In this document: in pieces, positions 1-15,811 of the stretch | How the letters are laid out: each line of letters opens with the position of its first letter | Position numbering within the stretch: the stretch's first letter is position 1 | Source of the DNA: Brugia malayi | Taxonomy: Eukaryota; Nematoda; Chromadorea; Rhabditida; Onchocercidae | Reading direction: 5' to 3' | NCBI RefSeq assembly: GCF_000002995.4 | Contig: NW_025062477.1 | Span: 5,428,649 to 5,492,648, forward strand | Length of the DNA: 64,000 nucleotides | Program-made: the position numbers and the translations under genes | The notes under the pieces: generated by a model | Databases searched by the model: none | Told to the model about the DNA's origin: nothing | The model's input: the letters and a program-made list of their open reading frames with translations, nothing else

Positions 1-1124
1 TTATTTATGCAATTTCAAATTCAAATGTGATATTAAAAATTTGAATAAATGATTATTTCATAGTTCAAAATGTATTTTTATTAACTTATTCATTGTTTTT
101 TTTTTCTGACACATTAATTATTGAAAAAAATTATTAAAAATATTAGCTTAATATCATGTTTATTTGCTCTTTAAATTCTCTTTAAATCTTTGTTCTCTTT
201 AAAATATTTGCTCTTTAAATCCATGTATTTATCTATTTTTATTCATTTATTCATTTGTTTGTTTATTTATTTATTTGCTTGTTTATTTAATTACTTAATT
301 ATTTATTCATTTACTTATTTGTTTATTTACTTATTTACCTGAATCGGAAAATGTTGCAAATATTTTGAATGCTTTTGTATTTTTGATTATAAAAAATGTT
401 TTATTAACATTAAATAAGATAACATTAAATCTCAAGCAAATTTTTTGGAGAAATATTAGCAAGCCATAAAAGCTTTATAAAAAAAGTGAAATATTTTGTT
501 TTAAATTTGATTATATTTATTAATCTGATTTTGCACAAAATATAATTGGTGAAAATTTTCGTTGTTGTTAATGTCTTTTTTTACACACCGATTTATAAAA
601 ACTTAAAAACTTTTTACTTTATTTTCACCAAGAAATAAGTTGACAAACTGATTTTAAATTATCGAATGAAAGTTAATGAATATTTTCAACATTTTTTTAT
701 AATTAATCTTCTTTTATATCATATCATATTATGCAAAGTATACTATCAACACTTTAGGATTGTTATTGTTATTGGCCAATTAAAGTACTTAGAGCAAAAG
801 AAAAAAAATTTTTGAAATAAAATCCTGAAAAAATGAAAAGAAATTGCATTCTTAGGAAGCAAAAACAAAAAATCAAATAAATTATATTAATAGCCTAAAA
901 TTATTTTCTGTTAACAGATCTTAAACAAATGTAATAGATGCATTTAAGTAAAAAAGAAAATGATAACATTTTAGTGTGTCTTCGAATAAATTATTTCATT
1001 GGAAATAAAAAATGTCAAAAAAAAATTATTTCTTTAAGTTTTTTAAGAAAAAAAAAAAAAATTGGTTATTGTTGACGTTCAGGACAATGGAATGTTGAAG
1101 CATCAGTTGTTCAATTATTCGGAT
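1..1124. other. AT-rich intergenic sequence, no gene seen
   Basis: I see no coding sequence on either strand. The content is A/T-rich with short A and T runs. Positions 226-340 form a diverged TTTA-type simple repeat (TTTATTTATTTG, TTCATTTATTCA and similar). No promoter, RNA gene or mobile element could be supported. Confidence 0.6.
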
Positions 1125-1508
<384 letters not shown>

Positions 1509-2950
1509 CAATTCTTTAGCTATCAATCTCGGGAATGGAATTAATCTTAAATATTTAAATCATATCACAGTAAGTAAATTTTTGCTACTAATCTTTGCAA
1601 AAATTTGCTTTTATTTTCATTTTACTAACATATTTTAGAGAAATTATTAAAATTCAAAAAATTTTATTGATGAAAAAATATAGAATAAATGAATAAAAGT
1701 GAGAAATAGAATGAATGAAATGGAAATAAATTGTTTTAGAATAGTTAGAGTGAAGCAAAATAAAATAAGTGAATTAATTTGAATTGAAATGAAATTTGAT
1801 TGAATGAATTTATTTAGCAGAAGTGAATGTAATTTGATCCATCGGAAAGCTTTTGACATTGTTTCGGATATTACTAATAGAAATAAATTTGTATCTTTTT
1901 AAAAATGTATAAGTCAGTATATTACGGATTACTTTAATATTCCATAATTGCTTTTCTAGAATTGTTCATCCATTGAAAACATACTTCTGTATTAATATCA
2001 TGATAATGATTGTGATAATAGTATTTATAGTAATATCGTGATAATAATCGTGATTAAACATTCGTGACAAAATCGTAGTGGTAATAAAATAATGAAAATC
2101 ATAGTGTAATAATATTTATTATTGCTAACAATTGAATTTCGCTGTAAAAATAAAATAAAAATCAAATTAAAACTTTTCCAAAAGAAATTTAATTCTATAA
2201 CTCTTTTCTAAACAAAAGAAAAAAGAAGTTTGGAAGAATTTCACAGAAATTTCTTGTTCAAATAACAAAAGAGAAGAAAAAAAATCCAATAAACATAGTT
2301 AATTTATTAAAGTGCTAAACAATCATTGATGATGTCATCAAGTTTAAAATTGATAAAAAGATGATAATAATTTGTTAATATTTCTTTTAAAAAAAGAAAA
2401 CAAAGAACGAAAGAATAATATAATACAAATAAGATTATTTATTTGATATATACGAATTGGAATGAATGAAAAATGAAAAAAGCAAATTCATTGCAAAGAC
2501 ATTAAAGGGACAATTTTTTTTGAGAATTTTTAAAAGAAATGAAAATTTAAATGATTGGAATGATAAGACAAATAAATAAAAAGAATTAATATACTTTAAA
2601 GAGGACGAGCAGAAGAAGTAAGCAACTGTGAGCAGACATATTACGAATTAAGATTGTATATAAATAAACAAATCACTCATAAATAAATCAAGTTTTCTTA
2701 CACAATTTGATGACTGATATATGTCATAATTATTAAATTATGTTAACATCCTTGTTATTAATATTGAAATTATCGCTAAGTATTACTAAATGTTGATGAT
2801 ATTCATGTTATTTTTCATGCTAACACTTATTATTATTATTATTATTACTGTCATTATTACTACTATTTTTGTTATTACCATTTGAACAATAACTTATTAT
2901 CAGCGTTATTACCATTGTTATTGTTTATATCATTATTGTTATTTATTGTA

Positions 2951-2991
<41 letters not shown>

Positions 2992-5900
2992 CATTGTTAT
3001 TATTTGCAATATTTCATATTCATGTTACAAAAAATAAAAATTATTATTAACATTGCTTTTATTGATATCAATATTATCAGTTGTTACAATTAAGGTTACT
3101 ACTGCTAACATCAATACTAATATATAATCATTGTTGTTGTTATTAATATTATTATGAACTTGTTCGAAAGGTTATTTTATTATTCTATTAGATACTTCGA
3201 ATTAATTCTATAATATAATATCGTTAATGTTTTTGTTGAAAAGGTATAAATAATTGGAAAAATAGTTATCACTGATACTATTTTTGTTAATACCAATATT
3301 ATCAATAATTAAAGAGATGGGAAAAAATTATTAATTAATTTATAATATTTGCTGCAGACAAAAATTAAGAATGACTGAAGAGTCTCTTAGGTTTATTAAT
3401 ATTTTATAATAAATATAAAATTTGAACTTGAGTAGAAACAAATTACAGAGAAATAGTGAAATCAATTAAATAAGTTTTATACTTTATAAATTTTACGTTG
3501 ATTTAAAATTTAAAGAGCTAATGGAAATCTTTCTTTTTTTTTTAATACACCAATTGATACTTCTGTGTATTTCTCTAAAATTATTACAACTTTATAAAAA
3601 TTTTAATCAACCTTAATCTGTTATGACATGTCGTAAACAAAAGTCAGTTGGTACTTATTACTATAATAATATTATGGATTCAATCAATGTTTCAAATTCT
3701 AAAATAACCAAGCACCAATCAATTGAATCATCTTTATTCATTCATTCCTTCATCTATTCACTTTTCTTCATTTTAATAATTTAAACTTGCTATTATCATT
3801 TCAAATTATATTTGTTAAATTAAAATGAAATGAAATATTTGAAGAAATTTTTTTTTCTTCTTTTTTTCAACTAAATCAATTCATTTTTTAATAGCATTTA
3901 TCCTCTTTTGATAATATTGATTACATTTTTATTACTAATATGCATATTAAATTAGAATATTAAAAGATTAATTTTGCTAATTTATTCATTAATTATTATC
4001 CACTATTAGCATTGCATGATAATAAAATATTTCAAATATTTGAATTAATTAATTTAATCATTTGCTTATTTTTTTCAAAATCTTTTTTTTTTTGCACAAC
4101 TAATCAAAAAGTTATCACTGTGAAACTAATTACAAGCATTTCATTTGGTATTGGTGAGGAAAACCACCGAATGATGAAGTGTTATTCATTTGTAATGAAT
4201 TGGTGTAGCACTGTGACATGCCAGATAACAAATGCTTAGACAACAAAGCGGTCAAATAGATATATGCCAATAAATCAATGAATAAAAATTGGTAAATTAA
4301 ATTTTCAAAAAAAAAAAAAAATGAGAGAAAGAAAAAAAATGGAACAATTTTCTGAACATTTAAGAAAATTTAAAATAAAACAAAAAAAGAAAGGAAGAGA
4401 AAGAGAGAGAGAGAAAGAGAGAGAGAGAGAGGGAGAGAGGGCGAATAAAAGAAAAGGAAAAAAAAACGAAAAATATTTTTGTCAAAGAATTTTTAATTGT
4501 ATAAATGTGAAAAATGGCACAAAAATTTATAAAAAATAATTTGATATAATCATTTGCAGTTTGTTAAATTTTTAAATGTTAAACAACTTTTTGACTAATA
4601 TTCTAATCGTATTTAAGACGAAGACAAATTAACAGCGTGCAATTAAAATTTAAGAAAAGCCAAAAAGCTAAACTTTGCATTAGTTTACTTTTCCTTTTTA
4701 ATGCTGTAAATTTTACATTTCTTTTTTATTCTCTCATCTTTTTTTTTCATTTTCTCTCTCTTTTTCTCTCTCACTCACTTCTACACATACTCTCTCTCTC
4801 TCAGGTAACTTATCTATTTAAAGTTGTAAATAAAAAAAAAAAGAAAAAGCTAAAGGAAAAAAAAATTATAAAAGAAAATTTAAAGTGAATAAAAATTAAC
4901 ACAAAAATGAATAGGAAATAATCTATTCTAAGACTTACTTCCTAATTTTCCACTTTTTTTTTTGTTAAAAAATTTTTCAATTTAACAGTTGTTCATTTTG
5001 TTATAATGTCATTTTCTTTTTTTAAATGATTTTTGAGCTTGAAATTGAGCTTAAATTTGTAGTAAAAATAAAAATAAGAAAAAGGAAATCAATCAGTGAA
5101 ATTGAATTAAGAAAATAAAAGATGAAAAAGCGTTCCGCTTAATGATAAGTGTTAAATTTTTGAATTCCAATGTAATGAAATGAAAAAATTGAAATACTTT
5201 TTCGAAATGGAAATCTTTCATTAGACTTTTTTATTGTTTTTGTATTTATTTATATAATACTAAAAATTAAAAATTAACTTTAAATAATATAAAACAAAAA
5301 AAAAAAAAAAGGAAAAATAAATGAATAAATTTGTGATAGCAACCAATTTCCAATTATAATTTACATTTTCGTCTCCTTCTTTCTCATTTTTTATCTTTCC
5401 GACTTCGCATACATTAATAATAAAATAATTTGAATTCCCGAAAATTTAAAGAAGAGGAAAGAAAGAACTACTAATTTAATAGTTAATATTTATAATGATT
5501 AATTTTAATGATGTCAAATATTGAATTTTTCAATATTATTAACATACGATGAAATTTATTAGATGAAATTACTATCATTGACAATAATTAAAATCAATTT
5601 TTTTAAATAATAATTTAAAATTTATTAAATAAAACAGATTGACCTTTGACATTTATCATATGCAAATAATTTTTCTAAATTTTTTATTAACATCTTTATG
5701 CTTAAAGTTAGCTAAAATTTAACTAAATTTTCAAAAGTTGCAGCACTTAGTTTCAATTAAGCACAAGTAAATAACTTATTATTCTAAGAATTGAAGAAAA
5801 AAAAAATGAAAAAATTGATGGCATAAAAGCCGAATTTGAAAAATTTTTTTGGTTAGCTAAATTTATTAAAGTTAAAATATGAAATGAATTTAATGGAAAC

Positions 5901-8900
5901 TTCATAGCAATGATTGAAGTAAACAAAATGTGCAACGCATAAGAAAATTGAATTGTGAATAGTCATTTATAATTGGTTGTGAATATTTCAATATTAATTT
6001 TGCAAAAAAAAAAAAACGGAGAAAAAATTCAGTAAAAATTGTAAATTTACTTTCAATTGACGAAATTAAAATTTTGAAAAAGCTTTCGGCTATGAAAAAA
6101 TTTAAATTACTGATCATTATAATTATTTATAATAAAGAAATATACCAAAATTTATAAATTTTCACTGCTGGAAAAACAACAAACAAATATCAATAAGGGT
6201 AAGAAATATTTTGATTAGTTAAATTCAATCATTTTTTTTTCTCTGTTATATTTGTTTTAACAATTACTGTAAAATATTTTTGATTGATTTTGATAATTTT
6301 TATCATTGATATTATCAGCATTGTTATCACTATGAACAAAATTTATATATCGTTGCAAATTGTGTCGAATTATTGATAAATTTAAATCAATCATAAAATT
6401 AAAAAATCACAAAAAGAAATTTATTCAGAAGAAAACAATTTGAAATTTTAAACCGTTGATTGAGGGGAAAATGTGAAATATTAGAAGCTTATTTTGATAA
6501 ACTATCGATTGATTGTGTGTAGCTTAGATAATTGCACTCAAATTGAAAGATTTATTGCTATTTTAATAAACATTAAAGTTTTGTTGAAATTTTTCAATTA
6601 CTAATTTTGTCACATATTAGCATTTTGGGTTATCATTCATTAGTAATTCATTAAATTATCAATGATATCATTTCAATACTTTAATCCTATAAATGATTAA
6701 ATTATCGATCTCTTCATAGTTATACGAACGTAATCAATCAATTGTATTGATACATCGCAAAAACTATGAAAAAAAAAATATTTTTCACAAATAGAACAAA
6801 TATCAAATTAATTTAAAAAAATTTAGTTTAAAAAAGCATAAATAATATCAAATTAGTTCAAAAAAAATTTAGTTAAAAAAAACATAATTAATTTTTAAAA
6901 AAAAAAGTTAATTTTAAAGTTTAAATAAAAAATGAAGTTCAAATAAAAGTTAACTTTAAAGAGTTAAAAAAGTTGATAATTTAATTTTAGAATTTTCTCC
7001 TAAATGCACTATATGTAGCTTGGAATGAGAAAAATTATAATTACTATGTTGCTAAGATGTTATTTTAGTAAACAAGTTGAAAGTAAAAAAAAAATTAATT
7101 TAACAAATTTAATTTCAAATATGTCTTCCTTTTTTTGTATGTTTCGTTTTCTTTTTTTTTTTCTTTTTTGCCCTTTTCCGTAAAATCGTTTTGATTGCAA
7201 GCAAATATTAATTTTTTGCTATAATTCAAAATACTTTCTTATAATAAAAGAAAATTTTATAATTTCTTAATAATTCATTAATTCAAACAATCATAACAAT
7301 AAGCAAAAACAGTTGCTTTTTTCAAAAAAAAAAAAAAAAAAAAATCAATTATCAAATCAATCAAACATCTTTTTTTTCTCCCTCTCTCTCTCTCTCTCTG
7401 TCTCTCTTTCAAAGTTAAAAGGACAATATTTTTTGAAATTTTTTTCTAAAGCAAAAAAGAAACTGAATAAAATTTCCGGCTGAGTAAGTTAAAAGAAATA
7501 AAATATAAATTTATTTCGTCTTTTTTCTTCTATAAATATTTTAAACTAATAATAATTTTTGAAGCTTTATTAATTGATATAATATGTACAAACTTATAGT
7601 TTTTTATTAATTAATTAATTAATAATTTTATTATTACCATTATTAATATCATTAAATTTGTTACTGTTTTTTTTTTTTTCATAAAAATTTATTTTATTTA
7701 CTAATTCATTTAAAATTCATTCTTTAGTTTTCTTCTCTTTTCCTGCTTAATACTCTTATCACTTGTCTTTTTTTCTAGTCAATTAATTAAACTTAATTAA
7801 TTACCAATAAAAAGATACTAACGAACGAATCTGCCAGTCAACGATGATACATCAAAAAATATTTTTTGTTAATTGATTAATAATTAAAGAAAGAAAAATG
7901 AAAAAAAGAGAACAAAAAATGAACAAACATATTTCTTTTAACATTTTATAATAACTTTGTAATAGTAATCATTTATTTATTATTTTAATATTTTTTATTA
8001 AAGATTATATCTATGATTTTTATTTAACAAATTTTTTGCTCATTTGTTGCGTTTTTTGTTGTTTCCAAGAAAAAAAAAGAAAAAAAAATGATTTAAAGCA
8101 GAATGAAATTTTCAAATTTGAAGGAAAATAAGATTTGACATTAAAATAATAAATAGAATATAGGATGAAAAGAGAAAAGAGTGACATTTTTGATTAAGAA
8201 AATCCATCAATAAAAATTCCATTTAAATTTTCTGAATATTTTTCTCGGACTTCGTGGTTATATCAAAATGCTATCCTTCCAATTTTTCAACTCAAATGAT
8301 TTATCAAATAGCAATTTATCAAATTTCATACCACGATTTAAGCTCATAATGGTTAAAGAAGCTTACGACTGACCAAAGGTCATTGCAGTAACGGTCATTT
8401 GTGTTGAAAAAAAAAAAATCTGTCTAGTTGTGTAATTGAAATCTAAGCACATTATATTAATCTTTAAGCATTTAACCCACATTTCTGTTCTTAAGCAGTT
8501 TAAAGAAAAAAAAAAACTTTTTTTAATTTTGACTATAATTACTTAATTATTCTTAAAATCATTAAAATTATTATCGAAAAAAAAGAAAAAATGCTGTAAA
8601 TAGAAAAAAGTAAGTTCAAAAATCAGTAAAATTTCATTATATATGCATCTTTCGTGATGAAAAACATTGAAAATTTTTTGAATTTTTAAAGAATAATAAA
8701 ATACATTTGAAAATTAATCGATAATTCTGGCAAAATGAAAACAAAAATTAATATTTGCAAAAAAAACATTTAATTAATAAAAAAATTTTAAATGGAAATT
8801 TGAAAAAAAAAAAAAAAAAAAACGAAAGTGCGAAAGAAAGAAATGAATGAATGAATGAATGAATGCAAAAATATTATTTCTTTTTTTTTTTTTGTTTTTT

Positions 8901-11900
8901 GTTTATTTTAGCAAATATCAAAAAACAAACCAAATTATATTTGGAAAGGAAAGGAAGAAATAAAAAAGAACAGAAAAGAAATGAAAAAGAAAAAAAAAGA
9001 GGAAATAATAACAAAAGTAAAAGAAAAGTTTAGAAAAATTGAAATGAAATAAAATGAATAAAAGAAAAAAAAATAAAATAAAATGAAATATTTTCCCTCA
9101 AAAAAAACAGTAATTAATGAAATTTCGGAAAAATTAAAAATTGAAAAATTATTTTAATTTGTTTTCATCGTTATTATTTTTTTAATTTTCATTTTCTTTT
9201 TTATTTTTTTTTTTTAAAGAAACACACTACAAAAATACAATGTGGAAGAAATAAAAAAAAGACAAAATAAATTTTATATTTTATTAGTCAATTGAAAATT
9301 ATTGCCATGCATGAATTGCTTTGGGATTATTAAATTCTTTTACATTTAGATGAAAAAAAAAAAAAAGGACAAATGCAATTAATTATTTAAGTATTTAATG
9401 AAATAAAACAAATTTCTTCTCCAATTCATCCAAAAAAAAAAAAAAAATACCTACTATTTACTCTAAAATTTTGCTGTAAATTGATTATTGCTGAGAAAAA
9501 AATATTTCCTCTATACCTTTCCATTTCAATTCTTTTAGTTTAATTTTTGTTCTCTTTGAATAAAAGTAAATAAATGAAAGAGTATGAAGAAATAGAAGAG
9601 TAAAATGTAAAAGTAAAAATGAAAAATGAAAAAAAGAAAAAAGAAAAGTGCAGGAATTATTTTACTGTTTGATAAATGTTATAGGACGTAATTAATTTAA
9701 TCATTAACTTGTAACACAACATTTTAATTAATAATATAATCGATTTTCAAACTAAGTAATTTTTATTTTGACTGAAAAATTTCAAATTTGATTTTATTCA
9801 AATTTGAAAAAAAAAAAAAAAAAAAGAAATTTGTTAAATTCGCCAACAGTATGTCAATATCAGAAAAAAAAAAAGCAATAAATTAAATAGAATGTTTATC
9901 TTTTGCTAGTATTTTGAGAATTATCAACAATTTTTGGATTGAACGAATTATTTTAATTAACGCTTCCAAACTGAAAAATATTAGTAAGAATTATTATTTT
10001 TCTTCTTTATAAATTAACTAATACAAATTTTAGGAAAATGACATAAAAGCAATAATAAATAGACAATTATCAAAATCATTTCTATTATCAGTGTTATAGC
10101 TTAACACTATTTTTCTTCCCTTTACATTCCTCCGCCAATGTTATCATTAATTATCACTATCATATCAATCAATAGCAAGTATTTATATTCATCTTCCTAA
10201 CATTCCATATTTTCTTTCTACTAATTTTATTAATCACTCAAATCCAACTGATAATTTTTCTTGCATTTCTTTTTCGCCTAATATTATCATTTATCATTAT
10301 TATATATATCCACTTCTAAAAATTTTAAAATTAAATATTAATATTTAATAAAATAATTATTTGGCAAACGATAAAGGAATAAAAATGGAAAATAGAAAAA
10401 AAAAACGAAATTGTTCAAAAATAATTATAATTTGTTCAAATCGATGAAAAAAATTGCTTTAATAAACGAAAAATGAATTAATGAAAGCTATTAAAAATCA
10501 AAACGATCATCCAATCATAATAAAAATCGGAGTTTTTCTTTTTTTTTTTTCATTTTTCATTTTTTGAAGTGCATCAAAATAATTGTGAAATTTAAAAATG
10601 CATGAAAAAACGATCTGAGAGAGAGAAAGGGAATAGTATATATGCAGAGAGAGAGGGAGAGAGGGAGAGGGAGAGAGAAAGAGAAAGCAAATTAGAAGGA
10701 ATGTTCATTGTGTCGTGCAATGAATAATTTTGATCGGAAAATTAAATTAAAATAGAAAATCATTTACATAGTGATATTGTGAAAAAGAAAAATAGATACT
10801 ACTAAATGCATTAAAAAATATACAAAATTAGAATTTATGCATATCATCGCTGTATTTAAAATAGAAAAAGAAAAAAGATAAGAAAATATAATATACAAAT
10901 TTTATTTTTTTATTTTTTTTTTAAAGTCATTCTTATCTAAAACAAAGGAACGAGAAATAAACTTTAAAAAAAAGCGAAAATTGTCAAAGAAAAGTATAAA
11001 ATAAGAAATAATGAATAAAAAAATTAAAAAAAAAAAAAAAGAAAAATGTATAAACAATCTTTTAATATAACATTTCACTGATAAATGATAATATGTGAGG
11101 GAAAAAGAAAGGACGAAGAAAAGAAAAGGAAACCGGAATTAACAAAAAGAACCACAAAAAGGATTGTAAGAAGAAGAGATAATATCAAATGGTCTTACTG
11201 TTAATTTCAATGAAAAAAAAAAAAAAAAAATGTAATTTTAATACAAAATAGCAATTCATTTTTATGTCTTTTAACATGGTAAATTATTTTAAAGTACAAA
11301 AAGGAGGAAAAAAATTTGTAATTGTAACCTTTTATTTTTAATTATGGAAATATTTACATATGAAAGGAAAAAAAATTTTATAACCTTGAAATACTGTAAT
11401 ATTTATTAAGAAAAAAAAAGAATTAAAGAATTAATTTATCAAACTGTTACGTTATTAATTTGTTTACTTTACTTTTTATTTTTTTATAGGTTGCTTTAAA
11501 TTTTAACTTGCACTTTTTTCTTTCCTTTCTCTTCTCTCTCTCTCTCTCTCTCTCCCTCTCTCTTTACTCCTAACTGTCTCACATTCGTTCTTTCAAATTT
11601 CAAAAATCAAATCATTGATGTCTTTTTTTCTCAAACAATTTTAAAACATATAGCATTATTTTGTAGAATAAAAAAAATTTATAATTTTTGATTAATTGCA
11701 TCTAAGCTAATTTTTCTTTTTTTCTCTGATAATTAGATTAAATTAATTTGAATTATTTTACCGTAACTGATTGCAGCGTGTCTTCTTTCAATGATACTTA
11801 TTATTTGTGACAATTACATACAGAAAAAATTTTGAAAAAAAAAAAAAAAACGAAATTTAATAAGTAAGAAAAAATTAAAAATGTATGAGAGGAAAAATCA

Positions 11901-12454
11901 ATTTCTTAATATTTGATGTAATCAATTTATTTGCATAAATTTGATAAAACAAAACTTAACAAAATGAATGTTAGTTAAATAAAAGGTACTAAAAGGTGTA
12001 AACTGTAATAAGAAGAGGAAAAGTTTTAAAATAACATTAAACTTTAAGTATGTAGCAATTTGCTCGTGAATGATTGAAATTGTTGAAAATGCAATTTGAT
12101 AGATCGATGAACACAATAAAATTAAAACATTTAATCATCAATGAAATAGATATAATACATTTAATTCATTTAAAAAAAAAAATTAAAAACCTTAAATTAG
12201 AAAAAAAAGACGGTGGAAAAGAGAAGAACAAAATGGTATGACTAAAAAAATTTGTATAAATTTTTTTCAATTACACATAACATTGTTCTATTATTTCGAA
12301 CATACATGAATAAAGCTGATAATAACAAATGATAATAATGATAACGATAATAATACAGCTTTTGCTTTCATTTACAATCACGGAATCATTTTAAATGCTA
12401 AATGGTAAATAGTTCGTTTTGTTTGCCACATTTCTGCAATTTGTTTTTTGTTTG

Positions 12455-12486
<32 letters not shown>

Positions 12487-15400
12487 TTTCTCACTCTCCA
12501 TAAGCTTCCATTAAATAAGTGTTTAGTAATTGGAATAAAATAATGAAAGAGGCATTTACATCAATCAATGTTCCACTTCTCAACCAAAATTTTGAGCTGC
12601 AAAAAGAAATAAAGAAAAACATTAAAACATAAATTTCTATCAATTTGTAAAAAAAAAAAAATAAAATTAAAACAAACTATAAATGACAATGTTGTAATGA
12701 AAGAAAGTTGCAGTAACATACGCAAATATTAACATAAATGAAAATTATTATTACTAATATTATTATTATATTATATTATTCATTATTATCGTTTATTATT
12801 ATTATTGCCACTGTTATCGTTATTATTATCATGATTATGATTATTATTACTACCATTGTTACTAAAGATGTTTGACAAATTTTTTATAGCATTTTAAATT
12901 ATATTACTCAATACGATAACACTATTAAAATAGAATTCAAAAGAAAACATTTAAATTCAAGTTTTAAAAATTGAACACAAAATTTAATTATAAAAAAAAT
13001 TTCAATTTTTCAGTAATAAAATGCATAAAGATAAATAAGTCAACATGAACATGTATAAATGCACTAATCTGGATGAAAAAAAAGAAATCAATTATCAAAT
13101 TGGTATTCGACAATGTAAATGTTTGTTTAACGATTACGGAAATGACATAAGTATGTCATCAATAAAGCATAGAAAAGTATTAAGATGCAAGCATAATATC
13201 ATTTAAAGTAAATGTACGCTCACTATAATTTCTACAAATTATATATTTCGCATTTAATAAAATCTTTAAAAAAAAATAGAAACGAAACGTAAAATGACCA
13301 CGTCAAAATTCAAATTAAAAAAACAAGTCGATGATGACATATATGCGTTCCATTTTATTACAGCAATTAAATTGCATTCAAATTTCGGAATTTCAAATAA
13401 GAATGAAATTTAGTGTAAAATAAATATGCAATTATTTCATTTCTTTTAATTAAATAATTTGTGATAGTAGTGGTAATTGTAATAGTGATATGATAATGAT
13501 GATAGTGATGATGTACTATCAGATAAATAATTTAATAATAAATGGAACGAGAAGAATTAATCAGCAATTGATTCAAATATTTATGAAAATGTGTTTTTCC
13601 TTCTTTTTTTTTTTTCTTTTTTCTGTAATTTAAGTAAAGAGGAAGTATTGGTTTAAATTTTGTAGTATTACAATAAATAGTTGTTCAACGAGAGTCCACG
13701 GGTCCACGGGATGGGTGTGTGTATGTTTTGATCAAATGATGGCATGGCACCTATTGAATGAGAAAATGATTCTAGCATTTCATTTTCATCCTTTCTTCTC
13801 TTTTTTTTTTCTCACAAATATAAACTTTAGAATGTTCTTTGAAAAAAATAAAAAAATTCTTTTTTTTTTTTTTAATTTTATTTTTGGATGAAAAAGCAAC
13901 GAGAATGAGAAGTGAAAGAGTGAAATGACAAAAGGTAAGACAACAACTTTCTCATCTTCTTTTCTCCTCTCTCATCTCTCCGCTCTAAACTAAATTGCAC
14001 TAATTTTTAATAGTTCAATTTAATCAATCATACAACTAATCGCTTTCCACTTTTTTCTTTTATTTTTTTCACTCTCATTTACATAACTCTTTACATCTTT
14101 TTTATTGTTCCATTTGATGTTTTTTTCTTTTCTATTCTGCTACTATTTCCTTTTTTTGTTTTAGTTCTAATACTATTTTATCCTTCTAATCCATTCTATT
14201 TCAGCACATTTTATTTATCTATTCTATCCTATTTTACTCTAATCTGTCCCAGTCAATAGTATTTTTTGTCCAATACAGTACTATTCTGTCCCATCATATA
14301 CTATTCTACCTGCATCTCATTTTCTCTCCCCTTCCATTCTATTCTATTCTATTCCACTCTAATCTATCTCATTTATTTACATAGTCAAATCGGTTTAAAT
14401 TTTATATTTCCACTCATAACTAAGAGCATAAATTTTATAATTCTGATTTTATCGTCTTTTTGCATACTTTTTCTTTCTTTGCTTTGTATAGCAGTTTATA
14501 ATTAGCAATATAATATCCAAAAAAGGCTATGTTTTTCCTTTTTTTTTTTTTAATTCGTTTTCCTTCTAAGCAATTTATTTGAAAATAATTGCAAGATATG
14601 AAATTTTCTAGTGCATAAGCCTACACTGTTATAATCTTGTATCTATGAAATTTATTTATCCGTAAGCTTTTTTTTTTATTTATTTTATTATTTTTTTCTT
14701 TTTTTTAAGTTAAAGAAGGGTTGAAAATTGAGCAAGATATGACAACATTTTAAAAATAAAAGAAAATGGCATTAAAAAAAATTATGAGCAATAAATTTTT
14801 TATAACTTTCACAATTTAATTAAATGAATTGAAACTATATTCTCTTTTTTCCTTTTCAGCTAATAATAATTATGATTAGAACTTTAAAATGAAGTGAATT
14901 TAAAAATGATCTATTACATTACCTTAAATAGATTTGATATAAATATGATAATAGGAAATGAGTGAAATATCTAAATGACAATTATTAGTTTGCACACATA
15001 TTTAATGATAGTAGTACTTATGACACCTGTTATCATTAAAGCTGTTTCAATATTGATAAGATGGCTGGATATTAGTAATAATTATCAATGCCATTACGAT
15101 TGTTATGATAATAATAATAGCATCAAATAATTGATAATAACTATATCAGAAATATCAATTTGCAAATGAAACGACATTAAAATATTAATAAACATGGATG
15201 ACAAACAATAAGAACAAGTAATGACAACGTCAACAACAACAACAGCAATAACAATAACAATAACAACAAGTATTAACCATTATAATGAATGTTAAAGTAA
15301 ATCACTGTGAAAAAAATATAAGAGAAGGAAGAAAGGAAGCGGAATGGAAAGAAAGAGAAGGAATTATTTTAAAAGAATTAAAAGACGGACTAATATAAGT

Positions 15401-15780
15401 AGTTTACAATAATTGGAGAACGCATTAAAATTATATTATTAATAGTATTAATGTCTTCCCTTTTGATATGCAATCAACAAATAATATTTGTCATTGCTGC
15501 AAGAAAAAAAAGGAAAAGAAATTTTAAAAAAGAGAAAAGAAAAAATGTTATTCTTTTTTCAAAACAATAATTATATTTCATTTAAAAAAAAAAAGAAATT
15601 GTCAATTTTTTGTAATTAATGTTTTGGATGAATTTTTTTCTTTTTTATATTTTCTTGCACTGAGAGAAAAAAATGGCCAAATTTTAAATGAATTTGTTAA
15701 TTTGAATCAGTGGAAGTACAACAAGATTGTTTTGCGCTTTCTTTGTTAGGGGCAATGAGAAAAAGAAAAAATTGTCATTT

Positions 15781-15811
<31 letters not shown>

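Noticed and set aside
4321..4888. Arg-Glu-Lys-rich and Phe-Ser-Leu-rich short ORFs
   Set aside because: They arise from GA, CT and poly-A tracts and show no conserved motif.
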